From Echinostoma caproni (lineage: Eukaryota > Platyhelminthes > Trematoda > Plagiorchiida > Echinostomatidae), in NCBI GenBank assembly GCA_900618425.1, contig UZAN01045923.1:8633-26380 (forward strand): a stretch of 17,748 nt of DNA. The letters are read 5' to 3'. Positions 16,210-17,748 of this stretch are shown in pieces (within the stretch, counting starts at the first letter, position 1; the number at the start of each line of letters is the position of its first letter). The position numbers and the translations under genes were made by a program. The notes beneath the pieces are model-generated. The model searched no databases and was not told where the DNA came from. It saw only the letters and a list, made by a program, of their open reading frames with translations.

Positions 16210-17748
16210 GTAAATAGAACTACTAAAAATATCGTCAGAAGCCACGCTTCTGGAGTAAAATCATGGTATACCACACTTAGTTGTTCTGGTTTGTTGTATC
16301 ATTTTCCTCTCCATAAATGTTGATCCCTTTTGCGTCGCATATACAGACACCCTCCCTTTCAAATGCTCACCGGCCCAGGGTTGAATTACAACAACCCTAA
16401 TTAACACTCACAGCCAATCAATCAGTTTCGCCCTGTTTAGTCAATAATTTCCTGGATACTTTTGGCTTTAAGTTGTTTTCATGGTAATTTCAAACAGAAT
16501 TTTTCCATTTATCTCCTACAATACCATCGATGATTAGTAACCATAACACTAATGAAACAAAACCAAGGGTAAAAACTTCTGATTGGCCATTCGCGCACGG
16601 TTCGGAAACAAATCTCAGTTGAGATCACCATTTGTTAGACTCGGTCATGCTGTAAATGCGGGAGCATTGTACGATAAATATCTTAGGATAAAATGATGAA
16701 AAGCAAATACCACATGAATAGTCTCATGCTTTTCCACACTTCACAGTATACTGTTTCATATGCTCTCAGATTGCTTACATCACCATTCACGGTTTTAGGC
16801 GAAACCAGATTCACTAGCTTCAATCTATGTACCCCATATTATTTTCTACTGGGGTCTCACTTAACTTCGTAATGTTGTATCGTACATCTCGTTTTTTCTG
16901 CTCACAACGTTTTCGTCGCTTACTTTTATTCAGCAATCATCATCCCTTCATCTGATCTTGGCATTTATAATTGAGTATGTAAGACCCCATCGGTGTAGAC
17001 ACGTATTCGGCATTCAGAGTATCTTGTTTACGTTCTTTATCAATTTTTCATTATTTTCTGTTGTTCACTACTCTGTCTACGTGCTCAGTGCGTTGGAAGT
17101 ATCTTTTCATCTGGATCGGACACCCAGATAACCACTTTTTGTGATTCAAAGTTTCAAAACAGCTGCTGGTTAACTTGCTGACCGACAACCGTAGCTATAG
17201 GCCACCAGTTAAACGCATTTTGCACTTCGAACATCCTGCCACCAATTCTTCTTGTTGCCATCCGTTTTTATCCAGCGGCCTTACTTCGCCGTTGACTTAT
17301 CATGAACCTTTGTCCCCACCATTTCCTGTGATATATTTCTATCTGCCACTTTTGGCTTATTCATCCATTGTCTTATCAACCTTGATTTTCATACCTCATC
17401 AGTCGTCCCAGCCGTTTATTCTCGCCGCACAATTCAGTGTGACAAATCTACCAAACAAGGTAGCTTCCGCTACATCCTGATTGCCTTTCCCTGTCAGGAT
17501 TGTATATCATCACCAGACAAATCTACTTTACCTCCCAGTGTTGTGAGGGCTATTCAACAAGGAAAGTATATGTTTTGTTGATAATTTTTGTAAACCAGAT
17601 AAAAAACCTTTTTTCTGAATGGTGTACCAGTGCATGTTCCCGATAAGTAATAGATATTCAAAAGGAAATTTGTCAACATTTCCGTTTTTCTTCACTATGT
17701 GACCTCACCGCTGCTGTGTGAAAACGCGCGAGAAACGCTCAGCATGTG
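16210..17748. other. Unassigned stretch to the window end
   Basis: No repeat copy or RNA gene is recognised. A 7-bp stem (AGGGTTG at 16377-16383, CAACCCT at 16392-16398, 8-base loop) is present. The plus strand is open for 101 codons at 17175-17480; the frame is proline-, serine- and leucine-rich with no domain I recognise, and it is within chance length. Confidence 0.35.

Noticed and set aside
17175..17480. 101-codon open frame rich in Pro, Ser and Leu
   Set aside because: Within chance length; no signal peptide or domain pattern clear enough to support a gene.
1..17748. Spliced-leader gene, rRNA or other structured RNA
   Set aside because: I looked for AACCGT-type leader starts and for conserved RNA cores on both strands and found only isolated short matches.

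Overview
This window looks like non-coding DNA, intergenic or intronic, from a eukaryote. It is moderately AT-rich and has no operon-like gene packing, no ribosome-binding sites and no long open frames. The longest open stretches (about 126 to 137 codons) are about what a rough estimate from stop-codon frequency gives by chance for both strands of 17.7 kb. I recognise no protein family in any of them. Decayed interspersed repeats, microsatellites and isolated assembly N positions (279-280, 7298, 13761) suit a repeat-rich metazoan assembly. A parasitic flatworm (trematode) is my best guess, but it rests on general character and not on a diagnostic gene.

The main content is one family of interspersed repeats with seven recognisable copies: 2846-3309 (+), 5207-5698 (+), about 10110-10413 (-), 11145-11475 (+), 12708-13144 (+), 13573-13758 (-) and 15464-15999 (+). 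A doubtful eighth 3' scrap lies near 7367-7428. The copies share a 5' end close to TGTGGTGATCCC and a 3' end close to AATCATTACA, with a (TAC)n tract just before it. The best copies are flanked by 5-bp direct repeats: ACGCC on both sides of 15464-15999 and CTTTC on both sides of 11145-11475. A near match, ACCAC/ATCAC, flanks 5207-5698. Inside the element, in order, are a TGACGTCA octamer, three CCAAT-type boxes (CCAAT, ATTGG, CCAAT), a TATA-like AT block and an AATAAA signal. TG...CA ends, short target duplications and a promoter plus poly(A) signal indicate solo long terminal repeats (LTRs) of an LTR retrotransposon. No internal gag-pol region is present. Together the copies make up roughly one seventh of the window.

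Layout. Positions 1-278 are a GC-richer unassigned block ending at an N gap. From 281 to 2845 there is unassigned sequence with short retroposon-like tails. Positions 2846-5698 hold LTR copies A and B, an A-rich retroposon-like 3' end near 3932-4025 and a tRNA-like promoter pair near 4414-4484. From 5699 to 10109 the sequence is mostly unassigned, with a perfect hairpin at 6573-6593, a purine-rich tract and one weak exon candidate on the minus strand (9786-10041). Positions 10110-13831 hold copies C, D, E and F and a (TCAA)n microsatellite. Copy G at 15464-15999 carries a roughly 140-bp TAC expansion. The remainder to 17748 is unassigned apart from a compound hairpin at 16168-16209.

No set of genes works together here. 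The biological interest is the density of apparent solo LTRs, the promoter-like grammar they share and the unstable triplet tract they carry.
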